From contig JBKBXU010000192.1 of NCBI GenBank assembly GCA_046313675.1, forward strand, positions 1 through 8,842: 8,842 nt of DNA, in the 5' to 3' direction. A program made the translations under genes and the position numbers. The stretch comes from JBKBXU01 sp046313675 (lineage in GTDB: Bacteria; Bacteroidota; Bacteroidia; Cytophagales; Cytophagaceae). Positions 6,767-8,842 of the stretch are shown here, piece after piece. The notes below the pieces were generated by a model. The model was given only the letters and a program-made list of their open reading frames with translations, had not been told where the DNA came from and ran no database searches. Position 1 is the stretch's first letter; each line of letters starts with the position of its first letter.

Positions 6767-7705
6767 TTAATCAATCTTCTTCAAGAACCTGAAGAGCTCA
6801 CTGTCGGTCGATAAAATCAGGCTTGATTTTTCGTCCATGGATTTTTCAAAGCTTTCCATAGATCTCAGGAAGCTGTATAATTTTCTTGACTCATAGTTTT
6901 TGTTATACGCTGAGGCATATATAGCGATGGCTTCTGCGTCTGCTTTACCACGGATTGTTTCAGATTCCCTAACCGCTTCTGATTGGATCTTCGCTAAATC
7001 TTTTTCCTTGTTACCTTCAATCTTACGCGCTTCACCCTGACCTTCGGAACGGAATTGATCTGCTATACGGTTACGCTCACTGATCATTCGGTCGTAAACT
7101 CTTTTTCGAACTTCATCCACATAATTCATTCTTTTAATACGGAAGTCAAGAATTCTGATGCCAAGATCCGCTGTTCTTTCATTAGCTTTTTGTAGAATCA
7201 GTGCTTCAATTTTAGCACGACCTACGGATATATCTTCCAGCACTTCCAATTCTTCCATAAACTCTTCACCTATTTCAGGTTTTCTGTTTGTAGAACGAAC
7301 AATATCAAGTAACTCATTGCTGGCTACTGCATTCCGGGTTTCCCCGTCCAGAATATCATCTAGTCTTGATTGTCCGGATCTTTCATCCCTGAGACGTATG
7401 AAAAACTGGAGAGGGTTTGTTATTTCCCAACGGGCATAGGTGTCAACAAAAATGAATTTTTTGTCTTTAGTAGGCACCTGATTGGCAGCACCATCCCATT
7501 CGAGATAACGCTTATCAAAGAATTGCACCTTTTGTATAAAGGGTATCTTGAAATTTGGTCCCGGATGAATGCGAGGTTCACCAACAGGTTTTCCAAATTG
7601 TGTTACGATTGCCTGTTTGGTTTCATCCAGAATGAAAAAGCTGTTAAGTATTGCTATAAGGCTTATAACAGCTACTATTCCTATGATTATATTTTTAATC
7701 TGCAT
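6767..7705 (-). CDS. hflC: HflC, SPFH-family FtsH protease modulator subunit
   Basis: A 312-residue membrane-anchored protein. It has an N-terminal helix (about residues 5-25), then the SPFH/prohibitin domain: AIVTQFGKPVGEP at 32-44, PGPNFKIPFIQKV at 48-60, and FFDKRYLEWDGAANQVPTKD at 62-81. A basic and acidic helical region of coiled-coil type follows (about 195-265, with DFRIKRMNY, ISERNRIADQFRSEGQGEA and GKADAEA). The C-terminus (SLILSTDSELFRFLKK) matches the HflC ending MSPDSDFFRYMK of E. coli. In E. coli HflC pairs with HflK in a large periplasmic assembly that surrounds FtsH and limits its access to membrane substrates. Length is close to the E. coli protein (334). It follows hflK by 12 bases and has its own Shine-Dalgarno site. 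The start at 7705 is well supported by that site and the n-region. Confidence 0.94.
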   Translation of the reverse strand: MQIKNIIIGIVAVISLIAILNSFFILDETKQAIVTQFGKPVGEPRIHPGPNFKIPFIQKVQFFDKRYLEWDGAANQVPTKDKKFIFVDTYARWEITNPLQFFIRLRDERSGQSRLDDILDGETRNAVASNELLDIVRSTNRKPEIGEEFMEELEVLEDISVGRAKIEALILQKANERTADLGIRILDFRIKRMNYVDEVRKRVYDRMISERNRIADQFRSEGQGEARKIEGNKEKDLAKIQSEAVRESETIRGKADAEAIAIYASAYNKNYESRKLYSFLRSMESFEKSMDEKSSLILSTDSELFRFLKKID

Positions 7706-7713
7706 AATTGTCG

Positions 7714-7719
7714 CTCCTT
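7714..7719 (-). promoter_or_regulatory. Shine-Dalgarno site of hflC overlapping the hflK stop
   Basis: On the minus strand the sequence reads TAAGGAG, with the TAA being the hflK stop codon and AAGGAG lying 8 bases before the hflC ATG. This fixes the hflC start and suggests translational coupling. It stands out because the other starts in this window lack such a site. Confidence 0.8.
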
Positions 7720-8686
7720 ATTTAATTTGTTTTTTTTGATCCAGGTTTAATAATGGAAGTACATTATTGCCTTTTTCATCTATGATAATTTTATTCCCCA
7801 GAACGGGTAATACCCTTTCCATTGTTTCAAGGTAAATTCTTTTCTTAGTTACCTCTGGAGCCTTAATGTATTCATCGTAAAATGAAGTAAATCTTGCTGC
7901 CTCTCCTTTGGCGCGATTGACACGGTTCAAGGCATATGCTTCTGCTAATTGTATTGTTTCCTGAGCTTCACCACGAGCACGTGGAATAACTCTGTTATAT
8001 TCCGATTCGGCTTGATTGATCAGGGTTTCTCTTTCCTGTTGAGCCTGGTTTACTGCATTAAAGGAAGATTTTACCGGATCCGGTGGATTGACATCTTGCA
8101 ATACAACTTGATCAATACGAATACCGTTTTCGTATTCCTCGCACATTTGTTGTAAGAGTCTTTCAACATTTGAAGCAACTTCCTGTCTTCCGACAGTTAA
8201 TACTTCATTTACAGTACGGTCACCTACTGTTTTACGCATAGCCGCTTCTGACATATCGCGCAAGGTTTTTTCTGCATTTCTTACCTTGAAGAGAAACTGA
8301 TAAGAGTTTACAATTCTATATTGTACTACCCATTCTACATCCGTAAGATTCAGGTCTCCGGTAAGCATCATTGATTCGTCCCCAAAATTTTGTTTGGAAT
8401 AGGAAGAGCGAGTATCTGATGATACGGTTCGAAAACCAAACTCCTGTTTTAATTGGCGTTGCACAGGTATTTTGTACATCTCCTCCAGGCCAAAGGGTAT
8501 TATAAAATTTAGTCCGGGCTGTACCGTTCGGTCATAGCGCCCTAAATTCAATACCACACCTTCTTCTTCAGGACCCACCGTTTTAATCGAGGTAAATGCT
8601 GTGATCAGAAGAGCGATCCCAAGGAGAATTTTTTTGTAGTGTTTTTTGGCTAAATACTGCCAATAGAGGATTTGTTCTTTTTCCAT
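7718..8686 (-). CDS. hflK: HflK, SPFH-family FtsH protease modulator subunit
   Basis: A 322-residue protein, first gene of the hflK-hflC pair. It has a short cytoplasmic N-terminus (1-19), one membrane helix (about 20-35), and an SPFH domain starting GPEEEGVVLNLGRYDRTVQ (38-56) with PGLNFIIPFG (57-66). The HflK-typical stretch LTGDLNLTDVEWVVQYRI lies at 108-125, and the signature DVNPPDPV at 198-205. A coiled-coil stretch follows (about 213-265: QAQQERETLINQAESEYN, ARGEAQETIQLAEAYA, RAKGEA), then the YIKAPEVTKKRIYLETME segment seen in HflK. With HflC it should form the membrane complex that modulates FtsH proteolysis. It lacks the long Gly-rich N-terminal extension of E. coli HflK (419 residues). 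The start at 8686 leaves only a short charged segment before the helix; there is no Shine-Dalgarno site. Confidence 0.94.
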   Translation of the reverse strand: MEKEQILYWQYLAKKHYKKILLGIALLITAFTSIKTVGPEEEGVVLNLGRYDRTVQPGLNFIIPFGLEEMYKIPVQRQLKQEFGFRTVSSDTRSSYSKQNFGDESMMLTGDLNLTDVEWVVQYRIVNSYQFLFKVRNAEKTLRDMSEAAMRKTVGDRTVNEVLTVGRQEVASNVERLLQQMCEEYENGIRIDQVVLQDVNPPDPVKSSFNAVNQAQQERETLINQAESEYNRVIPRARGEAQETIQLAEAYALNRVNRAKGEAARFTSFYDEYIKAPEVTKKRIYLETMERVLPVLGNKIIIDEKGNNVLPLLNLDQKKQIK

Positions 8687-8715
8687 TATCAGAGTGAAAT
8701 TTTGGATTTGTACTA

Positions 8716-8736
8716 CCGGAAAAATAATTTCTCCGG
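8716..8736 (-). other. Imperfect inverted repeat in the hflK leader
   Basis: On the minus strand CCGGAGAAA and TTTTTCCGG can pair across a TTA loop (9 bp with one G-U), about 30 bases before the hflK start. It is not followed by a T run, so it is not an obvious terminator; it could be a leader hairpin, an operator or chance. Confidence 0.3.
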
Positions 8737-8842
8737 CTTAAAAGATGTGGTAAAGCTACAAAATAACGTCAGAATAATAGAATTATATATGAATCATTTC
8801 ATAATACTGTTTTTAGCTTTTGAAACAATCTCTTATCGTCAA

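Noticed and set aside
7158..7750. Plus-strand open frames antisense to hflC
   Set aside because: They lie within a gene with unambiguous HflC similarity and have no recognisable features.
8799..8840. Possible C-terminus of a gene upstream of hflK on the minus strand (DDKRLFQKLKTVL then stop)
   Set aside because: Thirteen residues are too few to identify or to tell from chance, though the composition is protein-like.
8789..8842. Plus-strand open frame running off the right edge (MNHFIILFLAFETISYRQ)
   Set aside because: Only 18 codons are visible and it conflicts with an equally plausible minus-strand gene end in the same bases; neither can be decided from this window.

Overview
The window most likely comes from a Bacteroidota chromosome, probably of the Cytophagales type. 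The evidence is a secreted protein with a C-terminal type IX secretion (T9SS) sorting domain, A+T-rich DNA with long A/T runs between genes, mostly absent Shine-Dalgarno sites, and a ccoG-ccoH-TauE/SafE-like gene order that I associate with this phylum. The phylum call is fairly firm; the order-level call is inference. I see no mobile element, CRISPR array, tRNA or rRNA gene.

Left part (1-2273, + strand): the end of a cbb3-type cytochrome c oxidase assembly operon. It holds ccoG (cut off at its 5' end by the window edge), ccoH, and, 4 bases later, a small polytopic membrane protein of the TauE/SafE (DsbD_2/UreH-like) family. The structural genes (ccoNOP) are presumably upstream, outside the window. 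Together these proteins would support maturation or metal loading of the oxidase in the inner membrane. Converging on the operon from the right is a minus-strand gene for a signal-peptide-bearing DUF1684 protein (2315-2920).

Middle (3056-6421, - strand): one large stand-alone gene for a secreted, acidic protein of about 1121 residues. It has a signal peptide, four tandem copies of a roughly 205-210 residue unit that I do not recognise as a named domain, two IPT/TIG Ig-like domains, and a T9SS type A sorting domain. Each unit contains exactly two cysteines at equivalent places. Similarity between the units is mosaic, which suggests internal duplication and later recombination. The gene ends at a strong hairpin terminator (3004-3038) and is preceded by about 345 bases without a gene, which contain the terminator of the next operon.

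Right part (6767-8686, - strand): hflK followed by hflC, two SPFH-family membrane proteins that form the complex known to bind and modulate the FtsH protease. They are 12 bases apart and hflC has a clear Shine-Dalgarno site overlapping the hflK stop codon. A perfect 16-bp hairpin terminator (6705-6742) closes the pair. The last 156 bases hold the hflK leader and too little of any neighbour to call.

The most unusual item is the four-repeat secreted protein. I found no evidence for a previously undescribed multi-gene system; the other genes belong to known families.
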